Below are positions 1 to 11,680 of a stretch of DNA of 64,000 nucleotides, one piece after another. Where the stretch lies: positions 76,572,829 through 76,636,828 of the forward strand of contig OW240912.1 of assembly GCA_933207985.1 (NCBI GenBank), in the 5' to 3' direction. The DNA comes from Pelobates cultripes (Eukaryota; Chordata; Amphibia; Anura; Pelobatidae). Under the pieces are notes generated by a model, which did no database searches, was not told where the DNA came from, and saw nothing but the letters and a program-made list of their open reading frames with translations. The stretch's first letter is position 1. Each line of letters opens with the position of its first letter. The position numbers were made by a program, and so were the translations under genes.

Positions 1-434
1 AGCCATGGTAGTTTTCAATCGATCATTCAAGTCTTGCACATTATGAAAAAATCTCGGATATGTGCGAGGGAGGCAATTCATTTAATGTTAATTAAGGTGT
101 AACCGAATCAAGTAAGTTCAATCTTAAACACAGCCAGGGAGAAAAGGGGGCCGGGGGGGGGAGAGGAAACCGGGGTGGATGGTTGGTAAGCAAGACACTA
201 AACAATGACAACATGGTACACTGCACAAGGATAGCGCATATGATTTAAGGATGGTTAAAAAATAGTACACTAGTAATAGTTTAGATGAGTAACCGTAAAG
301 ATAAAAACTATACAACGGGAAAAGCAATTCTCCACCGTCTAACACTTATTGAAGTTGGTGTTTACAGTAGAGACCAGCCTTCCCTGTACCAAAGAGGAGA
401 TTCCAGGAGTCTCCAGGGGCTTAACCCCAACTAC
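1..434. other. No gene seen (upstream flank or intron)
   Basis: I see no coding signal. There is a short purine/G-rich tract at about 141-166. Short open frames here have no recognisable family content. Confidence 0.5.
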
Positions 435-597
435 TTAAAGAAAACCACCACAAGAAAAAACACACAGAGTATACACCCGTTCTTAAACAGATGCAGTCCA
501 CTGTGTATACCTGGAAATAATAAAGTAGTCCAGAAAATTTCAATCAATCCGTATGTTAGAATGAGGCTAAGTACCCCTTAATATCAAAATTAAAAAA
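435..597 (+). repeat. Arm 1 of a ~160-bp inverted repeat
   Basis: This stretch reappears as its reverse complement at 1176-1337. Identity is close, with differences near the ends (for example one extra A in the run after CTTA). Both arms therefore give the same translated frame in opposite directions, which is a by-product of the inversion and not a gene. About 580 bp separates the arms. It could be a terminal or internal inverted repeat of the minus-strand DIRS-like element that begins at about 2550, or an independent foldback. Confidence 0.8.
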
Positions 598-802
598 GTA
601 GGTAGAAAATACATAAACCCTGGATAATAAAATATCAAATTCTTTCTAAGCAATACTATACGCAGCTTCTAAGAGCTTTAATACAACGGGTTCAATATTA
701 TCACTGCGGTATTGACCTAATAATGAATATATCAAACAGGGAGCAAAGAAATAGTAAATAAAGGCCTACATAAATGACTGCCACTACAAAAAAAACCTCT
801 AC

Positions 803-949
803 TGTATATATATTCTATTAGAGTGGTCCCAATATATACTGTATCCTATGATGCCATAGGCACATCAAAAATAGATAGTATATATATTCTATTAAAGTGG
901 TCCCAATATATACTATATCCTATGATGCCATAGGTACATAAAAGATAGA
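803..949. repeat. Tandem duplication, 74-bp unit, two copies
   Basis: Two adjacent copies share the core AGTGGTCCCAATATATACT and then TATCCTATGATGCCATAGG, offset by 74 bp, with a few substitutions. The duplication lies between the arms of the inverted repeat 435-1337. Confidence 0.85.
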
Positions 950-1175
950 TAGAAATGGGTTACATATTAGACAGAATAAAGTAAATAGATATATAGAGGT
1001 TATAAATGAGGAACTAGTAGTGAAAATATAAGACACAGATATCGTGGAGCTTAGAATGCCCACGGCATATCTATGAATAGAGTAAATAGTTCAATGAAGG
1101 GTAGTGTGTAGCCACAGTATTGTTAGTGTGGCAGCACAAAAAGCAACATTGTATGTAAAACTGAAACAGTGTCTC

Positions 1176-1337
1176 TTTTTAATTTTGATATTAAGGGGTA
1201 CTTAGCCTCATTCTAACATACGGATTGATTGAAATTTTCTGGACTACTTTATTATTTCCAGGTATACACAGTGGACTGCATCTGTTTAAGAACGGGTGTA
1301 TACTATGTGTGTTTTTTCTTGTGGTGGTTTTCTTAAC
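1176..1337 (-). repeat. Arm 2 of the ~160-bp inverted repeat
   Basis: Reverse-complement partner of 435-597. The match ends near the sequence CTTAACAG at its right edge and near the T-run before AATTTTGATATTAAGG at its left edge. Confidence 0.8.
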
Positions 1338-2549
1338 AGTAAAGATAGAATACCAACTCGAAAAAAGTAATATACCTGATGTCTTCAGGTAGCAGTTGTG
1401 AGTTACCATGCCTCAGAATAGCATGTGTGTGTTTGTTTTTATTTTATAAAATGCACACTGGGTTCACGCTAATAAAAACACAAAGAAGAAGCCCAGCAAG
1501 AGAGAAAGTTCACTAGCTATCCAAACAAAATAAACCACATAAGACTAGACTTTATATAACAGCAGATACAAATTGACTTGTAATGTTTTTTCCTTCTTAA
1601 AGTAGAATTTTAGATGAAACTAAGATTAAATTACAACATTTATAAGAGGAGTTATGGTTACATACGGACACCAAACAGATAAAGAGGTAGCACTATTAAG
1701 CAAAATCACCAAAATAATAATCTTGCATAAATACACAATTTATTAGGAGCATAAAAAAAAAAACCACACAAGTATCAAGTAACAAAACATTAGAGACTAC
1801 ATAGTGTGTACTATACACCTCGTAGAGATGGAGGAGCATACACATTGAATGAATAGTAAACCTCTTCTCAGGAGAAAAGGCAAATCGTATTCACTGGTAA
1901 AACAGCATTCACCAGCATAGAGTCCACTTGCTAGGTACATGCCAGATCCTATTATTGTGGTCCAATCATGGAAGCATCTGTGCATAGGCTAAGCCAGGTA
2001 AGAGAGTCTCCCAGTGCATCTGGAACAAAAGTGCAGTCAGTGCAGTAAAACTATTTCCAAAAAAATGCAATGAAAAATATCAGTGATACAGTATCCTCTC
2101 CAAATAGTGCTCACAGTCGCCTCAAAGCGTTCAAGTAGTGGAGTGCAAACAAGGCGCTATATAGACCCCCTATAGCCTAACTCAAATCTTCTTAATTCTT
2201 CACGTTATCTTCTCTTGGCACCTCCCAAATGCTACAACGTTACTAATGTCTCTGTTGTCTATTTTAAATAGACATAATACAACATGATGAAAAAAGGCTC
2301 TAACCCGTGCACAGTCAAGTGATTATATATATATTTTTGTGTTCATGGAATCAAAGGTATAAAACATACAGGGATGATGCAAAGTTGGTTGTGGTGTGCT
2401 GGAACCGCCGATGCGGTAGGCCTGAAATAAGAGATCATAACAAAATTTATTCAGCCTTCAAATACAACATAGCTACATCACATAATCATGTTCCGGAAAG
2501 CTAGCCGTACTTCTTGTACAGGTTAATGTATGTATCTAATGTAGGCAGT
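1338..2549. other. No gene seen; AT-rich flank
   Basis: I find no recognisable coding exon. The stretch lies immediately 3' (on the minus strand) of the recombinase remnant and could be non-coding sequence of the same DIRS-like element, but no terminal repeat was located to prove that. Confidence 0.4.
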
Positions 2550-3375
2550 GTACTTCCGGAATATTCCTCTTGGATGCCGTGGTAGCGGCTACTATACGGA
2601 ATGAATGACCTGAGTAATTTGTTGAGTTAACCCTTAACCGTACCAATAACATTATAATATAAAGCATGAATCTACTAGTAGTAAGTGTATTTCCGTGTAA
2701 AGCAAGCAGTGGTGAACTTTGACTGGAGGAAAGGTAGTGATCAAAAATGGGGCACCATTGATTGCTTATGGGATAATACTTAATTTTTACTGTCTGCCCC
2801 CTTCTGCTAGTTTTTGTGTGGTGTAGTGAAAGTACATCGTGGTAGTCTTATTTCACCAGATGTGTTCTTGTGATGAAGTCAGGGGAGTTAATGGTGGTGA
2901 ATTCTCGCGGTCGGAGAAAACCGTAGAACGCCAAATAAATGGCCGTTTTAATGACTTGATTTGCCTGGGTTTCGAAGGGTGAGGCATCTAGGAGGTCTGA
3001 AAGTGATTGGAACAGGTGATCGTGGGTTGGTAGTCTAGAAGATGTAGGTATAAATGTGGAATCTTTGATACCTTTCAGCATGGCTTTTACCTAGTAGGAT
3101 GAAAGGAACTGTTGTTTATTAGGCCTCGTGGTGAGGATATGATGTTGAATGCCGGCAAGATATAATTTAATAGTGTTAAAGGATAGTTTAAGGTGAAAGT
3201 GACAAAAGGAAATAAACGCAAGAACAGTTTCCATAGAGAATTTGTCTATATAATGAGAAAATCAAGCAAAAATCGATTAAAAATATGAAAAGCCCAATCA
3301 TAAGATTTCCTTGTGTGAGCAGAAAGACCTAATTGTGAGAGAGAACGCCCGTGAGCTAGTAAATTATTCATGACC
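2550..3375 (-). pseudogene. Tyrosine recombinase remnant of DIRS-like element
   Basis: The minus strand encodes FYGFLRPREFT (about 2890-2930), matching recombinase box I with its catalytic Arg. About 300 bp further on it encodes GHSFRIVAATTASKRNIPE (about 2555-2610), matching the H-x-x-R box. A sequence resembling the N-terminal DNA-binding part lies upstream (RSLSQLGLSAHTRKSYDWAF, about 3290-3345). At least two stops and frame changes separate these pieces, and I could not place the terminal catalytic Tyr. In an intact element this enzyme would integrate the circular cDNA. Confidence 0.75.
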
Positions 3376-4002
3376 AGTCCAGTGGTGTCCAGGTAGCAAC
3401 CTGGGCTGCTGTTGGCAATGCTGCCCGGAACTTCTTAAATCGAGATCGAGACAAATGATCAGCTGCGACATTCAGAAATCCAGGAACATGTGCACATATC
3501 AAGAAAGATGTCTAGCAATTAGCCATGTCAACTTCCTCCTGAAACGCATGATGGTCAGGGATGACAAGCGTCCTTTGTTAACAATATGGCATGTAGCCAT
3601 GTTGTCGGAAAAGCACCATACCGTATTTCCTGACCAGTATGGGCCCTATTTGACTGCATCTGCCACAATCGGATAAAGTTCAAACAATGCCTAAGTGCCA
3701 GTGAAATGAGGTACCTCCTTTATTTCATCTGGCCAGTTACCCCACATCCACTTACTGCCAAATATTACTGTAAAACCAGATGTGGCAGCAGCATCTGTCC
3801 AGAGTGAAAAAGACTTGTCCGTTAGAACCGGAATAAATATGTTTTTCCCATTCCAATTTAGCAGGAATTCCCTCCACATGCGGAAGTCGGCGGTGGCGTG
3901 CAGATCCAGCGCAATGTGGGAGGACTCAGACTGAAATTGGGGGGAAAAGACAAAGTAATCTGGATATAAAAGACCTCTCTTGCGGAATGATCTTAATAGC
4001 AA
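3376..4002 (-). pseudogene. RNase H domain remnant of DIRS-like element
   Basis: The frame at 4002-3691 contains FSLWTDAAATSGFTVIFG, with the first catalytic Asp in WTDA. It continues across a frameshift into SDNMATCHIVNKGRLSSLTI and then VPGFLNVAADHLSRSRFKKF (about 3410-3470), the usual D-N-A and A-D-x-L-S-R features of DIRS RNase H. It overlaps no host gene and is broken by stops. Confidence 0.75.
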
Positions 4003-4114
4003 AATTGAGGGAACCCAACATCGATTGGAAGATACTGTTTGATACAGGATAGAATGCGTTCAATCTTTTCAGTGGGGAGGCTAGCTTGCATATGAACAGA
4101 GTCCAAAACTACCC

Positions 4115-4680
4115 CTAGGAAATTGATAAAAGTATCAGGACCTTCAGTGTTGGTGACACGGGGACGCCCAAATGCTCAAACAATTGTATAGCAGCATGGA
4201 GGCTGGTGGGAGGAAGTAAGTTTTCTACAGTCAGAAAGTCGTCCAGGTAATGAATCACTGTGGGGCATCTACAGAAGTTAAGTAGCATCCAAAACAACGT
4301 CTCCGCAAACCTATCAAAGATGCTTGGACTGCTTTTCGAACCAAAAGTGAGACGTGTGAAGAAATAGTATGACCATTGCCACTTAACACCATGTAGATGC
4401 CAAAGTGAAGGGTGAATGGGAAGGAGCTTGAAGGCGTTCACTATAGCGTTTTTTTTTTAAGCCAAGCTCCTACTCCGGCTGACAGGATGGCATCTATAGC
4501 ATTATCAATATTGGCGTTTTTGAATGAAAATTCCTCAGATGGAATAAGAGAGTTAAGACTAGGTGTTGTAGTAGCATGGGGAGCAAAGAGGTCGATGATT
4601 AACCGTTGCTTATTAGATGTTTTACCAGTGACCACACCTATGGGGTTAGTTCTCCATACGGAAAAAGGTGGAGAGTTGAA
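4115..4680 (-). pseudogene. Reverse transcriptase remnant of DIRS-like element
   Basis: The minus strand encodes LIIDLFAPHA (finger region, about 4590-4620), then a frame change at an A-run at about 4445-4455, then NAFKLLPIHPSLWHLHG (motif A region), LTFGSKSSPSIFDRFAE (motif B region) and YLDDFL (motif C) at about 4235-4255. In motif A the residue expected to be the metal-binding Asp reads as Ala (AIVNAF), so the domain looks catalytically dead apart from the frameshift. Confidence 0.8.
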
Positions 4681-5300
4681 TGAACCTAGTAAAAACTAAT
4701 CTACTTCTTTCTTGATCAGCTCATTGATAGTGTCAGTGTTAGCAAGAGCTGTCTGTAAGTTGTTGCATTCGACTATTCCTGAAGGCATGTGGAGGTAAAG
4801 ATCAAATTCTTCCTTGTTATCAGGATATACTGAACAAACCACATCCCGGTCTATCCCAAATGTGAGAACAAATTCCGGTATTCACAATTTGTGATTCAGT
4901 CTGGGATCCCTGGATTTCAATACTACAGACATATTGGGAGGCAATGAGGAATGAGACCAAATTCAAGTCTTCCCCCTCCAAGATGTCCTTTTTTATGGCA
5001 CCATATGTGCAGGGTTTATAATATGCAGGTTCTTAAGGCCAATATTACCAGATTGGGTGCTGGGGAGATTAGCGGAATCAGGAGTAACCAGAGCTGATGG
5101 AGAACTCAATTGGGTTCCTGAGTCCATCCTATCCAACTTGTCATTGATTTGCCCTAAAGAGGATAGAACTGATGACAAAACAACCTTTAGATCGGAAGAC
5201 TGGCCACTTCTGGATCCCTCTCCAGCCCCGGTGTTATCGGTCTGGGTATTAAGTAACTTATACAGTTCAACTTTTACTGTCCGTAGCCAGATAGGGGAGG

Positions 5301-5981
5301 TTTCTTTTGCGTAATTCAGCTGTGATCCTCGGAATGGTCCAGGATCTATCTGGTGTACTGGGAATAGATAATTCCTCCCCGTCTTCAGGTATTTGCTACA
5401 TACTAAAATTTTAAAAATAGGTTATGTGGGGTCTATTACTGATACTGGCTGGCTAGCTACTGCCAAGCAGCAAAAATAATTACCTCTAATAGTGACAGGT
5501 GACGCCCTGCTTATTGCCAAGCGGCTTGAGAGGCTCTATCTATGAGTTGGTGCAAGTGGGATATGTGGCCACAAAAAGTTGTGGCAGGGTGACTGCCTCT
5601 CGGTGAAATGTACAAGCATAAGACAGAATGGGAGTGACGAGAGGCCCTTATTATGCAAATAACCGAGGCGACTATGATTAGGCCCGAGGGGCGAACGTAC
5701 CTCTGAGATGAGGATGGGTGATGGCCTTGCCGAACCACTAAGCTAAGGCATGAAAGGCCTGGAAATAATTACCATTAGAGGCCTGCTAGCCCTATAAGCC
5801 AGCATGAACCTATACTAAGAACCATAAAGGAGTAGGGAGGTATGAACAGGAAAAGATTGACATACCTGGTGAAAAAATAGAAAAAGGAGCAGGATCAGGT
5901 GAAACAGCCTTCTGTAATAACCTATGAGAGTAATGGTAGTGATGCAGAATCTATATTGTATAGTTCCCTTATACATTATAC
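5301..5981. other. No gene seen
   Basis: No family similarity or splice-supported coding sequence recognised. It may be the 5' non-coding part of the DIRS-like element, since it lies upstream of its coding region on the minus strand, but no terminal repeat confirms this. Confidence 0.4.
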
Positions 5982-6452
5982 CAGGGCTTGACAAATTTGC
6001 TTGGAATCTAGGAGTCAGCTAAAAAGGTTAGGAGCCAGTTTTTTTTAAGGGACTTTATAGTCACTAGAACCACTGTGGCCTTTTCAGTGTGAATGATGTC
6101 TTTTCAGAGAAAAGGCCGTGTTTACATTGCTGCCTACTAAGACCTCTAGTGACCGTCACTAGAGTCCTATGTCAGTGCTCTACATGGAGGAGCTGAATGT
6201 TACCCATAGAGAACCTGCGTAATATCCTCCCAATGCTTTCCTATAGGAAAGCATTGGCTTAGCTGAGATCATTAAGATCTCCACTATGCAGGCGGGACAA
6301 GCTCAAAGCTCGCTGGGCTTGCCGCCTCCATGCTCCCGTGGGTGGCCGACTACACAGCTTCCTGAGCCGGCCATTGTTTGCACAGCCGGCCACTTTAGGT
6401 AAAAGGTTGACAAATCAAAGATGACCTGGCACCTGGGATTTGTCAAACCCTG
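5982..6452 (+). mobile_element. hAT-like non-autonomous element, family A (471 bp)
   Basis: The left end reads CAGGGCTTGACAAATTTG and the right end, reverse-complemented, CAGGGTTTGACAAATCCCAG, so the termini are inverted repeats starting CAGGG. Flanking 8-mers are CATTATAC (5974-5981) and CATTATAA (6453-6460), a 7/8 target duplication typical of hAT insertions. No transposase frame is present. Inside is a TTAA-type MITE-like segment starting at about 6048 (TTAAGGGACTTTATAGTCAC). A longer relative lies at 16789-18031. Confidence 0.85.
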
Positions 6453-7660
6453 CATTATAATATAAAAATACCTACTGGTATCTTTATATTAATGTAATGT
6501 AATGTAGAAGAATAAACCTAAGGACCAGAAACTGAGACCTTGAGTGGCCAGAATAACTATTAACTACTAACCTATATACACAGTGAATTGCGAATGGTTG
6601 GAGTGATGGTGCTCAAATGCTGAGGGCTTAGTTGAACTGAAATATACAATGCATTTTAATAAGTCTCTGAGCATGAAAGATTATTGTATACATGTAAGCC
6701 CAACCTAAATAGCCACAAAAAGGCTTAATGTAACCCCAGTTTAGTAAGGGGATATCCGTACCTGTAGTATGGAAAAAATGAGACCTGGTAACAACTTGAA
6801 TAACACAATTTTGAGGTACCTAGAAAAGATAAAGTGTATTTTAAGATTAACTATTGAAGTGTACCATAATTAATAAGCAATGCGCTTGTTTGATCTAAAC
6901 AAATTATCCATTTCAATTAGCAGACAAAACTCTAAAATATTTACCTGCAATAACAAAATTGACCACCAGAGGCCGATATTTAAACCAGCAATATATAACC
7001 AACAGAGAAATGAACATTCATATAAATACTTTAACCTAATGCTGAAAGAGGGCGTTCGGTTAAAAATATACGAATGGCCCAAGAGATGGGCTAAGTTTCG
7101 TATACAACCAAACGTTCCGAAATAACAGAAAACATACGAAACAACAGTTCTGAGAATATGACCACTAGTTGTTTGTATGCCGATCAAAGTGTTCACGCGA
7201 GTGCTCCAGAAAGCCTGCCAAACCTAAGTGAGCACGAACAGGCTAGAATTAGCCGAAAGACTGTAATGTAACCCACGCGTTCGTAAGGCCGCGAGCACAT
7301 GAGAGAAACAAACAGAGATGCATGAATGAGAGTTAGAGCCGACCTAGGATGATGCTGAGTGCCCGCGACTGAGGCACGACGGGCAGCTTTGACTTATGGT
7401 TTTCACTGAAACAGTCAGCGATGCGAATGAAGAGGTGCGGATGTCCTGTCAAGGTTCTGGAGAGTCAGGAAAACAGCGAGATGGACGACCAGGGTCTGCA
7501 GGACTAGGTAAGCATTCCAATGAGTTGCAGGTAAGTAAATGACGGTTTGCACGGACCGGAAGTCACGGTATGCAAATCACCAGACCTGACACTGTAGTGA
7601 GGAGGGGTCTGGCGCTCCTTAAGAAGGGAAACCAATCCCCTCCCACAACTACAGGCCTAG

Positions 7661-7662
<2 letters not shown>
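6453..7662. other. No gene seen; moderately GC-rich right half
   Basis: No host exon recognised. Sequence at about 7020-7130 is rich in CGAA/TTCG motifs and short imperfect inverted repeats. The stretch at 7290-7560 is more GC-rich than its surroundings and looks like repeat-derived 5' sequence, but I cannot assign a family. Confidence 0.35.
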
Positions 7663-7716
<54 letters not shown>

Positions 7717-7726
7717 ATATATACAC
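7663..7726. repeat. Compound (AT)n-(GT)n microsatellite
   Basis: About 22 AT repeats run directly into (GT)5 and a short TATATA tail. Confidence 0.95.
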
Positions 7727-9236
7727 CATTTCACCTTTTATTTGCTGTTTAGTGCATACAAAACCTAGACGCATCAAAGCAGAGACAATCCCATTTAAAC
7801 AGTGTTGTGATTAACGTATTCCATACATGCTGTATTATATTAAAACCATATCCTGTCTTATTCTCCTTTTACCTGTGAATGGGATTATACTTTCAATGTA
7901 ATAATTTAAATTATGCAGTGTCTATAATTTTGAATTACAGCAGAGTGAGGAGTCTTCTTGTTGCTCTGTACAGTATAGCATTCATTTTGGAATAAATAAA
8001 AATAAAAATAAAAGAGACACATGCGATGATACTGGTGGAGCTTTGTCAAAGTGTTCAGGATCTTAAAAAGTGGTGGAAAGTTCTAAAATAGAGGCAACCA
8101 GTAGTCCAGTTAGAGAGAGAGTTTTATTTTATTTCTTTTTACATTTTTGTTTTTATACAACTATTTGAAAAACCTCTGTTTCTCATTTCATAACAAATCG
8201 TTAAATATTTGTATGTTTTCAATACCAGTACAATGCGTTTCGTGTATCTAGATTCTTGTTTGTGGGTGTAAAACTGAGTGGCGAGCCCATTAAACCGTCT
8301 CAGTTTAATGTCAGATTGTGTGCAGAGGATTTGGATTCTCTTTGTGTTGGTTAGAGGAAGCAATAAAGAGCACCCGTAGGCTGAGAATTGATGCCTATTC
8401 AAAAGCAACCATTCCTGATGTGGGATGCACATTTGAAGTGAGGAGGTTATTAGATGATATATCCCTATATATAATACTCTCAGGCTATCCTTGTCATGTA
8501 GGCTGGAAGATTTTGCACTTGATAATTTGACAGTGTATTTACCATATTATTAGTGTAGCTAAATTGGAGACAGAATAGTTCCTTCACGGGCCAATTTATT
8601 GTCAAACTGCTACAAATCAGTTTGACAAACTGGTAATGGAAACCATAGACTCCTAGCACCATATAACCATTACAATGAGTGGTAGTAGTTATAGTGCTTA
8701 GATTGTCCCTTTTAGAGAAAGGGATCAATCAACAAGTGTTGTTTGTCCTAAATGTAGAAATACTGGGATTTTTTGTACTATTGAATGTTTTATTATTCTA
8801 TGCCTCAAATGAATATGCCCTAATACTTTTTTTTTTTTTTTTTAAGAAAAATTGGTGTAGACATTATGCCAGCATTTTTATTTTTACACAAAAATAAGTC
8901 CTATGCTCAAACTCTCACTATTCTTAGGCGGCACCAATGACCATAGTACACATCAGCCCAATACATGCAATAAAACACAAAGAAAAAAGTTACCTGCACA
9001 TTATCACAAATCCTTATGCATATTTAGATAAATAGAGATTTTTTGTTTCACTCTAATGACCATTAGGTTTAAGCCCACCGCCATGTCAAGGGAAACCTCT
9101 TAGGTGAGTCCCATACTAACAATTAACCTTGCTTCCTTCATTTCCTTCAAATACCCCTCTCTGTCTCATTAGAGATATTTTTTTTTTTTTCCTGAAGCTG
9201 AGTATATCAGTGAGATTGTTTGTCTATTGGAAAAAG
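7727..9236. other. No gene seen
   Basis: AT-rich sequence with a T-run at about 8828-8843 and another at 9180-9190. Short open frames here show no family features. Confidence 0.5.
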
Positions 9237-9265
9237 CTATATATATATATATATATATATATATA
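9237..9265. repeat. (TA)n microsatellite
   Basis: About 14 uninterrupted TA units. Confidence 0.95.
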
Positions 9266-9339
9266 ATCTCAATCAATCATCTAGGGTGGCAAGACATAGC
9301 CTTGCATATTACATGCGACAATATATGGTGCAATGACTT

Positions 9340-9399
9340 ATGGGGCTGGCATAGATTTTTTTTTTCCAGGGCTGCTTTGGAATCCCCAGTCTGGCCCTG
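9340..9399 (+). mobile_element. Right end of a hAT-like element (fragment)
   Basis: The segment TTTTTCCAGGGCTGCTTTGG, then CCCCAGTCTGGCCCTG, resembles the right terminus of the CAGGCCCGGACTGG family at 21423-25478. A related copy lies at 26806-26863. No matching left end is present nearby, so this is a truncated copy. Its end interrupts a LINE-like coding remnant. Confidence 0.4.
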
Positions 9400-9560
9400 C
9401 CTCCATCACCAAAGTCTGTGTACCCAGTTCTTGGACATTCTTGTGGAATTCCTGAATGGCGGTCTGTAAGGTAAATTGGATTTTGGATGACATCACGTCC
9501 AGCATAGATTGTAGTATGCGTTGTGTGATCGGCATGTCTGTCTCTGGGAATTCAGGAGTC
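9400..9560 (-). pseudogene. Possible LINE ORF1 coiled-coil fragment
   Basis: The minus strand reads a helical, hydrophobic-heptad stretch, MLDVMSSKIQFTLQTAIQEF followed by HKNVQELGTQTLVME, similar in style to the N-terminal coiled coil of L1-clade ORF1 proteins. It stops where the hAT-like end at 9399 joins. Assignment rests on composition and motif style only. Confidence 0.3.
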
Positions 9561-9699
9561 TGAGGAGCGTCCGTGCCGTTTACTGCTGTGACATGGCTCT
9601 CTCCACAGTTTCAGGCTGTTAGGGTCACTTTTTTGTCGGTATTGGGCCTATTACATGCGGAGCTAAGCTAGCATGCGTCCGTTCCCTCCAAGCTCCAGG

Positions 9700-11396
9700 A
9701 CACGCCTAAATTATTTATTTTACAACTGCACTATTTTTTTCATTTTTTTAATTCTTTATTTTTCTAGTGCATTGATTAAAACATAGGCAAGAAAAGACTT
9801 ATCAGCATCAATAAAAACATTGCACAATTGCAGCATAGCAAGACATGTCTAACATACTGCACCTTTTTTGTTTTTTAAGAGCATAAACCTAGGAGATGGG
9901 TACTCTTTTACTCTTATGCAGCATATTTTTATCTTCTGTGCTTCTGTCAATTCTTAGGCAGTAAAGTGGGTTTGAATATACTAGATTCCGAGCAGTGTGG
10001 TACGGTATCACCAAGAGAGTCTTAGGCTACTCGAGTACCCCTAACCAAGAGGGCTGCATGGGGGGAGAGGATGGAGGGGGTTGCACTTATCCTGTGGCTG
10101 CAAGGACAGCAGCAGAGAGAATGCTTGTTGAGTGGCTTGCATCTGATGCACGGTGTCATTCATGGTGGACATAACTATTTAGGCTTAGGAGAAATAATTA
10201 TGGACTGACTGCCACTTTAATATGTAAAAACAAAAAATAGTTAACAACCCTCTCAAATAGATTGTAATGATGGACTTGTAGTTTGGGCTACCAGTATAAT
10301 CCATACAAGTAGATTTTTTAAAAAAAATTCCTGACCTCCACATATTCTTTATGTTGTCTTGTTGATATTTTTTTTTTATAAATATAATATATATATTTCA
10401 TTTTTCATTTTGAGATTTTTTTTCTCTCGTGTGCATGCAGTGGTAAATTAACTAAATGAAGCTAGTAGTCATTGACCTTTTAGACCAATCTTTGTGAATA
10501 CATGTCATGGCTCATAAATTCTGTGCAAATTTGCTCAACTTGGCCCCTGCCTGAGCTCTGCTGTCGCATTGTTTACCTATTGGGTAATCCAGGTCTGAGT
10601 TTGCCATGGGTTCTTCAAGCTTGCAGTGGCAAGTATTTTTTAAAGGCTGGCTAGTAGCGTAGGACTTGAAATATTAAGCCCTGATATATTTTACACCTTG
10701 TAAATAAAAATGAAGGTTTTCCATTTTGGCTCTAATTAAAGAAGCAATTGTAGAGGTTGACATGAATATGCGGTCTGCACATTATAAATAATGGGATGTA
10801 AGTGTTATTTAGTGACTAAACACTTGGGTGATTTTTAGCTGCACTGGGTTTATTTCTGATATTTTATTAGATTTTATCGCCACCTTTTCTGTTTCTCTTT
10901 TTGTGTTACATTATATTTAATGTTACTGTATTCCTTCAAGTTCTGAAAAGCAGAGAAGGAGAATACATTATTTTTTAGGGGAGCAGAGCTACAGAGTTGC
11001 TAGGCAGCTTTTCTTGAACTTCGGCTTAACAGGCATTGCAATTGCCTAGAACAATTGGTAGATAGATGATATTTTTGAGATTACTGTTCCGTTAATGCTT
11101 GCATTGGTGTGTTAAATGTGCAGTTCAGAATAAATCTTGCATGTCATTTGTGTTGAACACCGTACAGCTTATTAGATATTCCTAACCAGTACACCGCAGA
11201 CAGTCTGAATCGTGGATCTTGGCTAGAGCACACTAGGGAAGTACAAAATATGCATTGCTGTATTCAGGAATTCACTGTCAAAACTAATTGGATGATAATT
11301 TGGGATGTATTATGTGATCTTATCAATGCTTACTCAGTCAAACATGGATTATTATAATTACTTTTATTTTTTTTCAAAATATTTTTTGCGCAGATA
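9700..11396. other. No gene seen; includes small LINE-like piece near 10027-10075
   Basis: The stretch around 10035-10065 (CCCCTAACCAAG, then TGCATGGGGGGAG) closely resembles 35680-35710, next to the L1 ORF1 remnant, so it is probably LINE-derived. Otherwise AT-rich sequence without coding signal. Confidence 0.4.
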
Positions 11397-11680
11397 TTAA
11401 AGGGACTCTCCAGTGTCAGGAAAACAAACCAGTTTTCCTGGCACTGCAGAATGTTGCAGTGACACTAAACCCCCCTCACCCCCCCAAAATCCCATGTTGC
11501 TGAAGGGGCCGTTGTCCCTCTGACAGACAGCCACTAGAGGAGGACTTAACCCTGCAAGGTATTTATTGCAGTTTATAAAAACTGCAACAATTACACTTGC
11601 AGGGTTAAGGGTGATGGGAGTTGGCACCCAGAGCACTCCAATGGGCAGAAGTGGTCTGGGTGCCTGGAGTGTCCCTTTAA
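11397..11680. mobile_element. TTAA-flanked MITE (284 bp)
   Basis: Begins TTAAAGGGACTCTCCAGTGT and ends AGTGTCCCTTTAA, forming terminal inverted repeats with TTAA at both ends, the target preferred by piggyBac-like elements. An internal inverted pair (GGAAAACAAACCAGTTTTCC) follows the left end. No coding capacity. Many relatives occur in the window. Confidence 0.85.

Larger units (their letters stand above)
2550..5300 (-). mobile_element. Degenerate DIRS-like tyrosine-recombinase retrotransposon
   Basis: Reading the minus strand from right to left gives, in order, a poorly conserved gag-like stretch (about 5180-4990), reverse transcriptase, RNase H and a tyrosine recombinase. RT plus RNase H followed by a tyrosine recombinase, with no DDE integrase, is the defining arrangement of the DIRS order. 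I see no room for a DAM-methylase domain between RNase H and recombinase, so a lineage lacking it is possible. The coding frames are broken by several shifts and stops, so the copy is inactive. The element's true ends were not identified. Confidence 0.8.
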
